Of a DNA stretch of 64,000 nucleotides, positions 1 through 9,967 are shown in pieces. Origin of the DNA: Rhynchosporium graminicola (Eukaryota; Ascomycota; Leotiomycetes; Helotiales; Ploettnerulaceae); assembly GCA_900074885.1 (NCBI GenBank), contig FJUW01000006.1, forward strand, positions 1 to 64,000, given 5' to 3'. The notes under the pieces are model-generated. The model did no database searches. It worked only from the letters and a program-made list of their open reading frames with translations, and was not told the DNA's origin. Made by a program: the position numbers and the translations under genes. Each line of letters starts with the position of its first letter. The stretch's first letter is position 1.

Positions 1-447
1 TAAAAGTAAGGTTTTTCGCTATTAGAGCTACTTTCGGAAGGTTGAAGTCGGGTAAGGGGATAATAAATATTTTTTCTAGTAGAAGGAGGTCGATTCTGCT
101 AAGGGGGATAAATTATACTAGGGTACAGGGGTTATAAGTCGGATTCCGGTAATTTCCGCCAGGGTAATAAGCTACTTCGTCCTAGCTTAAAAGCAAGGTT
201 TTTCGCTATTAGAGCTGCTTTCGGAAGGTTAAAGTTAGGTAAGGGGTTAATAAATATTTTTTCTAGTAGAAAGAGGTCGATTCTACTGAGGGGGATAAAT
301 TATACCGGGGTATAAGGGTTATAAGTCGGATTCCGGTAATTTCCGCTAAGGTAATAAGCTACTTCGTCCTAGCTTAAAAGTAAGGTTTTTCGCTATTAGA
401 GCTACTTTCGGAAAGTTAAAGTCAAGTAAGGAGTTAATAAATATTAG
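1..447. repeat. Tandem repeat, about 187 bp unit, 2.4 copies, RIP-affected
   Basis: The start of the window is a direct tandem repeat. Units begin with TAAAAGYAAGGTTTTTCGC at 1, 188 and 374; the first two run 187 and 186 bp and the third breaks off near 447. The copies differ mainly by C/T and G/A changes, and CpA and TpG are scarce while TpA is abundant, as expected after repeat-induced point mutation. No coding potential is seen. The array probably continues left of the window. Confidence 0.85.
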
Positions 448-1034
448 AGCTTATAGGGAAGTTTCTACCTAAAATTCGTCCGCTGTTTTATTTCGTACGC
501 ACGAAGGAACGAGTTTCGAAGTATCTGAGAGTGACTTCGCAGTAATACTAGTACTTCTAAGGCTGAATTATATTCAAATTCCTAGCTATCTGAGAGATCT
601 CTAGAATCTTAGCTCTTTTGAAAACCTAACTATCGAATTCGTAATTAATAGTACTAACTGTTTCCGTATAATTCTGAAAATCTAAGGTAAGTAGAGATAA
701 CTTAGCGAAGAGCTCCCTAGTAGTTATACGTGCGAATCGAGTTTTCTAGGTAAGATATTATTTAATACTATCCCTAGTAGTCTTAATCTTTCTATTTAAT
801 ATAATAACATAAGACTTAAGGTAGTATATAAGTAAGAATAAATAAGTAGGGAGGCTAAGAGCGATCTTATATAGTCTAGTACGAAGGAAACAGAAAGATG
901 CAGAGCTCTGAAGGAGTCTGCACCTTCTATATATATAAGGAGGGTATGCCTAAGGCACTGATACTGGCCCGTATCTGCCACGTATACCATGCGCCGTCAC
1001 AATATGCCTTCTTCTTCTTCTTCTTCTTCAAGAC
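448..1034. other. RIP-type AT-rich DNA with a short unmutated island
   Basis: No gene is visible. From 448 to about 885 the DNA keeps the CpA/TpG-poor, TpA-rich character of the neighbouring repeats. From about 886 to 1030 CpA and TpG return to normal levels, and this island ends in a CTT microsatellite at about 1005-1027. A short open frame across the island (898-1113, plus) has no recognisable features and is not called. Confidence 0.6.
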
Positions 1035-1946
1035 CTTAGTACTTATAATAGCGAAAATATGCCCTTGCTCTACGTTGAGCTTTAGCTTTAATTCTAACTG
1101 TACGTATAGCTAGTATTAAGAAGCTTTTAAACTCCTCCTAGGTATACTATTTCTACCTCTAATTTCTTCTAATCTACGCCTTTAGATCTGCGAAACTCTT
1201 TTTAATTAGGTTGAAAAAGGGGTAATATAGTAGGAGATATTCAAGCTGAAGACTGAAGGTAGCGCATAAGATAGCGACTTTAGGAGCTCTATAGATAGAG
1301 GCGTTATCTATGATAATAACTCTGATTCTAAGCTTAATATACTCCGGTAAGATACTCTTTTTAAGCTATTTAGTAAAGATCTCTATAGTAATAGAGCCTT
1401 AGAAGATTAAAGGCTAATAATACCCCCTTATAGAGTATACTAGTAATATTAATTACCTTATCGACCTTTTTAGAACCCTCGATACTTCTGCTAGAGCTCC
1501 TCTTAGAGCCTAACCTCTTCTTCTTTCTGCTATATGTTCGTTATAAGCAGATTTATCGATAAAGTAAAAGTAGTAAGAATTCTAGAATACTATCTTATGC
1601 CTCTAAGTAGCGATTAATTCGTCGTTTTATTAGGCCGCAGATATTAAGAGTACCTTCTTAGTATATTTGATTCGTTTAAGAGCTTTAGAGACTTAATTAA
1701 TCGATATATCGATATCGTAAGCTTCGTAAAGGTAAGTAGTAATCTTATCTAAGTATAGATCTGGATCTCTCTCTAATAGAGCTATAATATATAGCTCTAT
1801 ATTATCAGTTATTACTAGCTAAGGACTTCTCCGGCGTCGATTTAGAGCCTTATCTTATTGGATTCGACGATTACGCTAGTAAATTATCTTATATATTATT
1901 CTATACTCTCTTGCTAAGGCGCGTAGGTCAAGATTCTCTCCTGAAC
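1035..1946 (-). pseudogene. Tc1/mariner-type transposase, destroyed by RIP
   Basis: Read on the minus strand in one frame from about 1946 to 1035, the sequence keeps the outline of a Tc1/mariner transposase although it is broken by many TAA/TAG codons. Visible are an N-terminal helix-turn-helix like stretch (NLDLRALAREY), an Arg-rich linker (LNRRRRSP), a region around DKSAYNEHIAERRRG, the IIIDNASIY block that normally carries the second catalytic Asp, and LLLYYPFFNLIKKSFADLKA, which corresponds to the conserved PPYSPDLNPIE-type block. In that last block the expected acidic residue is Lys. The element cannot encode an active enzyme. Flanking DNA to about 2160 shares the RIP signature and probably belongs to it. 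Terminal inverted repeats were not identified. Confidence 0.75.
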
Positions 1947-2262
1947 GTAGTACTTAATCGATTTAGTATATTTTCTATGCTAGCAGATTAGGAGCTATAA
2001 TATTAACGTTATAGTAGACTTAATATATACTCTATAGATTAAGAGCTTCAAAAAGAAGTAGTTTGGAGGCAAATCGGTATAGTATTTATAGAGCTTTAGT
2101 AGTTTTTAGTTCTGATAATTATAGTATATTAATATTTGGTGGGGTTCATACTAAAAGGCGGTGTACCGGCGTTATTTACTGAAGAATCACGCTAAACCGA
2201 AGAATAGCTTATATCGGATATCAAAAGTCACTGATTCTGTACAAGTACAACTGGAGCGCAGC
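1947..2262. other. End of RIP-affected element and promoter-side DNA
   Basis: CpA/TpG-poor sequence continues to about 2130. Normal composition returns just upstream of the next gene. An open frame reaches back to a GTG at 2161 but the first ATG is at 2263. Confidence 0.5.
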
Positions 2263-3330
2263 ATGCCTCTAAAGGCTAAAAACAAGGCGCGAGCCTTCAG
2301 ATCATTATCTTCGAATCCCAAATCATCTTCCGCAACTGCAATTGAACCTCCTGCTCCCTTTCAACGCGCCCCGAAGACCCTCGAACCTTTCCTCTCTAAA
2401 CTCGACCCATCACATATCTACATCACACATATAGACACGAAACCAAAAGACTTCAAGCAGAAGATCTTCCTCATCCCTGTGCTCATGAATGTGGTCATAA
2501 TTGGATTCATTCTATGGAGGATCAAAATAATTGGGCCATTCTATATGAAGATATGTTCCTCTTTTATGGGATATCCGAACGAGATGACAGTGGACACGAG
2601 TACCCTATCTTTCAATGAGGCATTCTTGATCATGGCGAAGAGGGCTGTCACTTTTTTTGCAGACTTATTAATATACATCTTTATATGGCCTTGGCCAAGA
2701 GATTTCTTTGCTGGAAGGAGGATTGGAAATCCTATTGCTTGGAGACTTGCAGTTGGATTCCGTCCGCAAGAGGTCATTGTACGAAGAAGCAGAAAATGGG
2801 ATCGAACGATTGGAAATATGCTAGAAGAAGGGAGTGGACAAAACGAGTTCTTTGATATTGTGAGAAGGGCTGTGGATCCTATCTGGATGGCAGAGAAAAC
2901 AGGCTACCTAATGCTCAACAAGGACTGGGATCTGGACTGGAAATCTATAATCATTGCGACGAAGATGGTGGATCAAAAGACTCTGTCAATACAGGATTTC
3001 AAGACGACGATATTGCTGCATAATAAGGACTTTGGGTGGTTGGTTATTGAAACTGCTGCGGCGGGTGGAAGTGCAGCTGAAGAGGAAGGAAGGAGGAAGA
3101 TTGTGGCGTTCAAGGACGAATTGACGGCCCTTGGAAAAGAGAACTTGTTCTTCAGGTGGATTGAACTGGTTCAATACGAATCATCGCGGCCTGGAGGTTT
3201 CTCCTCCGAGAGGCAGTTGGACACCATGGCGAAAGCAAAAGACATGTTCGAGTCTCAAGGTGTGGACTTTGATCAATTCTGGGCCAAAGTAGGGGGCATG
3301 GAAGGAATGCCTGGGATGGACCAGATGTAA
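2263..3330 (+). CDS. Fungal two-span membrane protein, function unknown
   Basis: Single-exon gene of 355 aa. The start is the ATG at 2263; the frame is open further upstream, but only to a GTG inside RIP-affected DNA. The N-terminus (residues 1-45) is rich in Ser, Pro and basic residues. Two hydrophobic segments follow, about residues 69-86 (FLIPVLMNVVIIGFILWR) and 128-145 (FFADLLIYIFIWPWP), then a soluble C-terminal half with DLDWKSII and a Gly/Met-rich end (GGMEGMPGMDQM). I recognise it only as a conserved-looking fungal protein, probably in an organelle or ER membrane. The coding sequence itself shows no RIP damage although it lies about 130 bp from the mutated repeat. Confidence 0.75.
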   Translation: MPLKAKNKARAFRSLSSNPKSSSATAIEPPAPFQRAPKTLEPFLSKLDPSHIYITHIDTKPKDFKQKIFLIPVLMNVVIIGFILWRIKIIGPFYMKICSSFMGYPNEMTVDTSTLSFNEAFLIMAKRAVTFFADLLIYIFIWPWPRDFFAGRRIGNPIAWRLAVGFRPQEVIVRRSRKWDRTIGNMLEEGSGQNEFFDIVRRAVDPIWMAEKTGYLMLNKDWDLDWKSIIIATKMVDQKTLSIQDFKTTILLHNKDFGWLVIETAAAGGSAAEEEGRRKIVAFKDELTALGKENLFFRWIELVQYESSRPGGFSSERQLDTMAKAKDMFESQGVDFDQFWAKVGGMEGMPGMDQM

Positions 3331-3936
3331 AGGTCTACCATTACCCATACCCAGTAACTCAGTCATGTTTGACTAAGAGCGGCAGAAGCCGCATCGCATA
3401 GAAAGTCAAGCGGCTTCATCCTCTCTGTCCAACGTTCTTTGAGTTTCATCCACCAGCCAGAGTTCTCGTGACGCTACGAGAAATCTTGTTTCTTCTGATG
3501 ATTTTAGCTCCAAAGTGGCTGCATTCAACTTCACCTTGTCGTCCCGCGTCAAGATTGGTCTCTGCTGCTGAAGGTTTTGTGTCGCCTTGAAGTCAGGTGG
3601 GCCCTTTGCGAGAATATCATCGGCGCTGGACCTCCTGCTGATAGCGGACTAACAGCGCGTCAGGCTTGATCTCTCCCCTGGGGAGATGATCACTGGGATC
3701 ACTTGAACGACTGGCACGGCAAGATAATTCTCACTCGATCCCCGCAGTAATGCTTTCTGGTTTCTGGCCCCAGCAGATAGTTCTGATTCATATGAGAGGT
3801 GCCGCCCATAGATGTTGGTTGACTTACACATCTTGGTAGGCATGAATATGCTTATTCCTCAAATCTCTTCTTATGTGGGCACACATCACCTCAACCTCTT
3901 CACTCCTCCACTAGCACTTATCAGCAATCTTCTCAA
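3331..3936. other. Intergenic, nothing recognised
   Basis: A 606-bp gap between convergent genes. It contains only short open frames without features and presumably the 3' UTRs of both neighbours. Confidence 0.5.
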
Positions 3937-5086
3937 TCAATAGAAAGATCGAGCAATCACCCCCAGATATTTCGTCAGCAAGAACATAGCCCAGCCGTTT
4001 ATTCCCTCATCCCACCCCAACCTATTATACGCCCCGATCTCCTTCATTTTCCTATTCGCAGCCCACGGTCCAATCGGCCACTTAACCGTTTTCCTCTGCA
4101 CATTCACAAATCCCGCCCTCTCCATGATGTCCCTACTCTCCTCGGCAATCTTAAAGCTCTTCCCAAATTTCTCGCCACACTCCCAAGCTAACGGCCCCCA
4201 TTTCTCCAAGCTCGTGCCTTTGATAGACTCATCGTCCGATTTAGGAATGACCGAGATCTCGCTCTGTTCAAACCAACCTCCAGGCTTCAAGTGATCGAGC
4301 ACAGAGGAGTAGAGAGCTGGATAGTCTGCTACAGACCCATACTCCATCAAAGTTAGCGCCGAATTCAAACAAATGTTTGAGATCCGAGTTCTTTGAATCG
4401 TGACATTCATATCAAGATATTACGGTCTTGAGACATGTCTCAAATGCCAGATTATATGACAAAAACGAAGTGATTTGGACATACTATACAGCGCGCGTGC
4501 ACGAAATCGAATGTATTTTTGGAGAATGTCCATGGGAGTGTAAAATCATCTATCTGGAACTCGAGATTTGGAGGGACGTCAGATGGCTGGATAGCCGAGA
4601 GGTCTGTTGCTACCACCGAAGCTGAGGGATATTGGTCTGCTACATCGATGGCCCAGATTCCGGTGCCAGTCCCAATGTCAAGGATGCGTTGAGGGTTGGG
4701 TCCTATGGGCGCGAGGAAGAGGTTTCCATCTAAAGACAGATTGAAAATGTGGTGAAAGAGATCGAGGTTCTCTTGTGCTGTGTCGTCGTTTGGACCCCTG
4801 CCATATGCCCCATGTTAATAAACTTCCTCATATAGTTCAACCGAATGAGTGATGTTTACCAATACGTGCCGGCGCGATAGCTGTGATACCGACGCCCGTT
4901 CTCGTAGACATGTCTTGTGATCAGGGAGTATAATGACGTTGTCTCTGAGGCGGCGTCAAGATCGCCGCCGTAGGACGAATCATTGTCATCGAAGTTGTCG
5001 ACACGTACCTCATGTGAAGCTGGGTTTGTTTGCGGCTGCGACTGAGACTGCGGGGTCACGCTGGGGACTTCACTGGCCTCTGTCAT
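3937..5086 (-). CDS. LaeA/TAM-type SAM-dependent methyltransferase
   Basis: Exons on the minus strand are 5086-4860, 4797-4485 and 4341-3937, giving 314 aa. Both introns have good signals: GTAAAC to CAG, and GTATGT to GAG with a GCTAAC branch site. The N-terminus is polar (MTEASEVPSV), then SLYSLITRHVYENGRRYHSY, which is typical of the LaeA-like family. Motif I is ILDIGTGTGIWAID (about residues 114-127), followed by a VVATDLSAIQP segment, IDDFTLPW, DFVHARCI, and LKPGGWFEQSEI. Family members use S-adenosylmethionine; LaeA itself is a nuclear regulator of secondary metabolism, but most paralogs are of unknown substrate. It shares its strand with the P450 at 5738-7461, so a role in a small metabolite locus is plausible. 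The class is sure, the substrate is not. Confidence 0.88.
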
Positions 5087-5220
5087 AGTGAAGACTCTGG
5101 AATGTAACTGGATCTATATTGCTCCAGGAGACGTGTTCACGGTGCGACAATGTGATAAATCACAATCTGAGAAGCATCGGTCAAGATGTAGAGGGTTCGA
5201 GTCAAACACAAGAAGGAGGC

Positions 5221-5577
5221 TCACCAGCGATGATATGGATTGTTGTTGATCAACTCGCCTTGGTAAGTCGGCGGAGTAATTGCTAGCTGCTCTTTAGTGG
5301 CTGTAAAGACAGCTCTGATGTTGGAGATGCGGTTAGTAGTTCGAAAGGCCCCCGTAAGCCTCTGTTTCAAGATGGAAAAGCATGTCATCATAGTGTGCAT
5401 TAGTTTCGTGTGACCTGAGACCTCAAGCTGGCAAAGATCATGGATTCTCGCCGGCAAATTTAGATTGACATTGATGCTCTTTGAATCGATTACTCCGTAT
5501 GTGAGATCAAGTGGAAATTCTTTCAGGTTAGGTATCCCAAGAAGCGATGAAGCAAGTAACCAAATAGCGTCAGTTGG
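5221..5577 (-). pseudogene. Exon-like open frame, unassigned
   Basis: A minus-strand frame runs open from 5577 to 5221 with protein-like composition (PTDAIWLLASSLLG, then LPARIHDLCQLE). It ends exactly at a good splice donor (CGCTG|GTGAGC, exon end 5225), as a real internal exon would. I found no ATG-bearing first exon upstream and no convincing downstream partner. It could be an exon of a short gene between the P450 and the methyltransferase, or the remnant of one. No domain is recognised. Confidence 0.3.
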
Positions 5578-5737
5578 TTAAGATAATTGGCATCTTGGCA
5601 ATCAAAACCAAGAACTGATATACCGATAAAGTTCTTCTCCTCTTTGCTTGTAGGAGAAAGTACTGGCTCCGTAAACACTCGTAAATGTGTCACTCAGGAT
5701 AGATGTCTGACAGGTTTGCAATTATTCAGTCATTACT

Positions 5738-7461
5738 CTAGTTTTCTTTGACCTTGACCCTGACCCCCATCGAAACCCATTTTGGGTACGGTACGAGATA
5801 TGCATGCTCCATTTGGATATCCGATAGATCTGTCTCGTACAGCTTGAACTCAAATCGAGTGAATACAACAGCCAAGGTAATGTACAGCTCGGCTTGAGCC
5901 AGGCTACGAGTTTGTCAGTCAATAACCAAACATGGAAAGACCTTTGCAGCGGATTTTTCTTACCTGATTCCAGCACAGGCTCTTGAACCTTTTCCAAAAG
6001 GCACAAAATATCTATCTAGTCCAGGATTGCCGATCCATCGTTCCGGAACGAATTCTGAGGCATTGGAGAAGATGGACTCGTTCATCAGGATATCAACATT
6101 GGTCATCGAAACAGGTGTGTTCTTTGGGATGACCCACTTTCCATACTTGATGACAGTGTCAGGTGCTAGACGTGGATCACGAGTCGTGATACCATGAGCG
6201 AGCCGTATTCCCTCATGAACACAGCCACGGAGATATGGCAAATTCTCTAACTTATGCCAATCCAATGGTCTGGACGAAGTTGATCCTGCTGCAGCCAGTT
6301 CTTTCCGTAGTCGCTGAAGGATTCTTAAATCTTTGCTAATATAGAAACTGGCTACTGTGAGTGCCCATGAGGTGGTGACCAGTCCGGCGGCAATGATGAG
6401 TTGTGCTTCATCTCCTAGACGGGCATCTGATTTTTCTGACTCTGGTAGATCACTGTATAGCAACTCATGAAATATCGTAGGATGTTTCACGTGCTTATGA
6501 GCTGCATTGAGACCATCTCGTATCTCTCTAACTTGTTTTGCCAGACCCTGTACTCAAATATTTAGTAAGCCATTGAATCATATTTGGGACTTTCCGACCT
6601 TTCTCAACCCAACGACAGGCAGGATTTCGGGCTGCATTCTTTCTACCACCCACTCCGGCATAACATCAAGCACTGGAAACACCCATGAAAAGTGCAACGC
6701 AAAATGTCCAACGACATAGATAGCGATCAAAGCCTCTTGAAACGTATCCTCAAAATTTGAGCTGTCCAGGTGATCATAACTTCTCGCAAACGAGTACTCC
6801 GTGATTATGTCAGTCGTGAGCGCTGTCAAGGCTCTACTGAGAGGTAACACCTGACCATCTTGATACCTCGCCACCTTTCGACAGAATTTCTCGACCTTTG
6901 CTAGAATAACTGGCTGAAATTCCTCGATCTTTTTCACGGAGAACATAGGACCCATGGCCTTTCTCCGCATGCGATGCCGATCATGGCCTATCGTTGAGAA
7001 ACTGTCACTCGCATAGCCAAATCGTCCTGCGAAATAGGCTGACTTGTCTCTCTTCCCGTCGCGATTGTAGAGCTGCTCATAGAAATCCGGATCATCGATG
7101 TGCAACTCCGTGGGCGTGATACGAATGATTGGACCTGTCTTGTGTTACCAATAAATCACAGAACCAGCCACCGACAAATATTTTAACGGGTGCACGTGGA
7201 AACTGGGGTTCTTGTGTACTTACCATATTTTCTGTGCAACTCCTGAATCTTGAAAGTGAACTTTCCTTGCAAAACCACATCATAATAGAATTCGTACCAA
7301 TTCGTAAGGGCTGCGAGTTTAGGTCCTGGGAAGCCCGCCAGGGGATCGAGGACTAGCCTGCCAAAGGCCAAAGCTAGGACGTAGATGAGGCAACCATAGA
7401 ACAGAAGAAAAGCCAATTTCAGTGTAAGGTCCTTGGTCGACTCGAAATCGACCTTTGCCAT
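5738..7461 (-). CDS. Cytochrome P450 monooxygenase
   Basis: Exons on the minus strand are 7461-7224, 7134-6599, 6547-5964 and 5903-5738, giving 507 aa, a normal length for a microsomal fungal P450. The intron at 6598-6548 has a weak donor (GTCGGA) but a perfect TACTAA branch site. The N-terminus has a membrane anchor (about residues 12-38) and the proline hinge PLAGFPGPKL. Landmarks follow in order: a C-helix region (DRHRMRRKAM), an I-helix (IIAAGLVTTSWA), ExxR as EGIR, FVPERW, and the heme signature FGKGSRACAGI with its Cys ligand. The usual acidic residue before the I-helix Thr is Val here. It resembles fungal P450s of the trichodiene-oxygenase-like group by general pattern, but I do not assign a substrate. 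Its neighbour is a LaeA-like methyltransferase. Confidence 0.9.
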
Positions 7462-8856
7462 GGCTTTTTGTAATGCCAGCGCCGGTGCAGTAGGATTCGA
7501 GTGTGGGATTGTCCAACAATGTGACTTTGAGGTTGGGTTTGGAAGACCTGCTCTGCCCAGTCGCGCTAGATAAGGAGGGGTGAAAGTGCCTTAGGCTTCA
7601 ACATACACCCGCGGAGGTGAATTCAGCATGTCACTTTGCGACAGTCTTGACTTTAGAAAAGAAAGAGGGGTTTTGAATTGACATCCAGGCTCAACGAACT
7701 TTCTGTTTAGAATTGGCAGTGAGCTAGCTGGGACCGAAGATTTCCCGAGAAAGAGGGAAGTGAACATCTGAGATATTTTGGTACAGAAGTTGCCCGATGT
7801 CGTCCAATATGGGTAGAAGGACATATTGGAGTTTATCTAACAACTCGCGATTGTCTTACTCCGGGTCGCCTTGATGAAGGCTTACAAATATGATCAGAAA
7901 TAAGTTACATTGACACATGGGATCTTTGTTTTTTGGGTCTTTCGAATGCGGATTGCCAGCAGAAAGGGACAAGTATCATTTTTACAAAATCATAACAAAG
8001 CGCTCAATTATTTAAAGAGGGATCATGTCGTGTTCGGCCTATTGTTATGGTAGGTGAATTGAAAGCAAGATTACGCATGCGCGGGGTACCATCACACATT
8101 TGTCCGGTCTACTATGAGCCGACACCCGGCTCTAGTTCAGCATTCTAGATGCCACATCAGACATACAGTTCCGCGTAATGCATTTATCAGAAGACACAAG
8201 CGATTCGCCATCACTAGGGGGAGGTTGCTGTTCGCTTAGCTAAGCGAGTCAAAAGTCAATAGTGGTTCGGAACATGATAGTCGTTCCTCACATGTGAAAG
8301 CTCTTGGGAAATTACGAAACAGGTAACCATTGCATGTAGAGATAAATTTGAATCATGCTTGACAAGTGGGGTTTTTACAGTCCGATTCATTACTCACTCC
8401 TCGTGAAGGCGAAACAAATCATGGAAGGCCACTATTACGAGTTTCAGAAATAGTAGCGTGGATCTTATCATCGGCCGCAAAGACAAACGTCTCAGCTTGA
8501 GTTCCTTTTGAACACTAAGGTAAAAGTTTTTGAATTTTTGATAAATCTAAGACTCTCACATCGAGTTCATGATAAGTAATCACTGAAGCAGAAGAATTTC
8601 TGAGGAACTCTGGTGTGGGTGATTTGCTAGAGGTGAAAAGACGCGACATGAGGGCATCTTTTGGACGTGATATTCAGATCTCTCGTCCCCAACACAGATT
8701 TTCCCTCCTATCTTCCTCTAAATCATGTAATTGCCTAATAAAATTGCGCATGGGACGGGGTCTGGCCCAAGATAATGATACATTGAGTGCCGTCTTCGTT
8801 ATTGGAGTCTGCTTCAGAGCACCACTTAATAGCAGTCCATGTATGCCTTGATCCAA
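7462..8856. other. Intergenic, 1.4 kb, nothing recognised
   Basis: Contains the P450 upstream region and only short frames without features. Composition is ordinary, with no RIP signature and no obvious repeat. Confidence 0.5.
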
Positions 8857-9093
8857 CTACCGCCTCCTCTGACTCTGTAGCCTATTCATAGATTTCTGGA
8901 TTCTCGCATGAGACTCTGCACGGGATGACAGAAGGTCACGACATCTTCCACAAGTGTCCCTACATGTGTTCGGATTCGGGCATCCAGAAACATGGCCTTG
9001 GCAAAGGCGAAGATTCGGATCACGCTGGAGTAGACTATGACCGGGGCACTTTGGTGGGGTTGACTTCGAGGATTTGGATGAATTGCAGCCCAT
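8857..9093 (-). CDS. Small Cys-rich protein with N-myristoylation-type start (copy A)
   Basis: A 78-aa single-exon frame. I chose the ATG at 9093 because it begins MGCNSSKS, a textbook N-myristoylation (Gly2) plus palmitoylation (Cys3) signal; its -3 position is G. The longer frame back to 9177 buries this motif. The protein continues with KCPGHSLLQ, then LCQGHVSGC, PNPNTC, RDTCGRC, seven cysteines in all, and a basic Arg-rich tail. There is no secretion signal. It shares the layout MGxNxSK, KCxGHxxL and a Cys cluster with the frame at 9719-9967, so the two look like diverged paralogs. Function is unknown. The Cys/His spacing could bind a metal ion. If modified as predicted it would sit on the cytosolic face of membranes. 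Confidence 0.5.
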   Translation of the reverse strand: MGCNSSKSSKSTPPKCPGHSLLQRDPNLRLCQGHVSGCPNPNTCRDTCGRCRDLLSSRAESHARIQKSMNRLQSQRRR

Positions 9094-9718
9094 ATCTCCA
9101 GCGATAATCCGGGGTCGTGGGTACAGCGCTTGAGTTTCGAGCTTCTGGGAGAGCGATATTTGGGAATAGCTATTCAAAGCCTGAGATCTCTCGTTGATAT
9201 TCCTTTATTTTCTTGAGCGGCGTGTAAGTATGATAAGATCCATAAACTATAATTTGTGTTTCCCGGGATGCCAGATTGTGTTGGGAGTGAAGTCTTGATG
9301 GACCGAATTCTACCATGGTCAAAGGGGCGAAGGTGACACGAACACATTTATAACTAGCTCTTACGCCTAGAGGTATGAATCATCGTCTTATGATGCCGAG
9401 AAGTGAATAGTTCACCTCTCAAACGACTCGCTAGAATTACACGTCAAAGCCTAATGGGTCATACGACATTGATCCGTTGACAGAAAAAATTAACACAGAG
9501 GTCACGATATGGTAAAACGGTTAGGAGGAGCCAGTCACTTTCTTGGAGCGGGCTTATATTTACAGAGAGCTCGGATTGGATTTTTGGACAGAGTGGTGAT
9601 TCATTTTGGTTTGGGAAAGATTTGAATACCTTTCAGACGATGAGAGTGGCTGAATTGTTAATCGGGAAGGTGATCGATCCGTGAATGATAGTTGGCAGCA
9701 GTCAACACACATCTCACT
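9094..9718. other. Spacer between the two small paralogs
   Basis: A 625-bp spacer that would contain the promoter of copy A and the 3' UTR of copy B. No other feature is seen. Confidence 0.4.
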
Positions 9719-9967
9719 TCACACCTCTTCGGACCTTGACTTTGGAAGACATTTAACCTTCAGTCGCCAGTGGTACCTGCACTCATCACAGTCGATACCG
9801 TGAGGGCAGGAAGGTCCAGTAGGACAGAAATTGACATGGGCCTCGTGACTCCGGCTGTCTTTACGCCCAGCTCCTTGATTGTGTAGGAACCAGTGTCCTT
9901 TGCATTTCATCATCAGAGCTCTGTAATCCTGATCTTCTTCGATCGCTTTGGATTTGTTGTTGCCCAT
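9719..9967 (-). CDS. Small Cys-rich protein with N-myristoylation-type start (copy B)
   Basis: An 82-aa single-exon frame starting at the ATG at 9967. It begins MGNNKSKAIEE (Gly2 and Ser5/Lys6-type myristoylation context, no Cys3). As in copy A it then has KC-x-GH (KCKGHWFLHN), and later a Cys cluster (VNFCPTGPSC, then PHGIDCDEC) followed by a basic stretch. The tail is KVKCLPKSRSEEV. The frame extends upstream to 10051, but the myristoylation-type Met lies at the same relative depth (residue 29) as in copy A. No known domain is recognised. Same strand and spacing suggest a local duplication that has since diverged strongly. Whether it is expressed cannot be told from the sequence. Confidence 0.45.
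   Translation of the reverse strand: MGNNKSKAIEEDQDYRALMMKCKGHWFLHNQGAGRKDSRSHEAHVNFCPTGPSCPHGIDCDECRYHWRLKVKCLPKSRSEEV

Noticed and set aside
898..1113. 71-codon plus-strand frame
   Set aside because: It crosses the CTT microsatellite and overlaps the transposase remnant on the other strand; no features.
2161..2262. N-terminal extension of the membrane protein gene from 2161
   Set aside because: The first codon is GTG and the stretch lies at the edge of RIP-affected repeat DNA; ATG 2263 is the first normal start.
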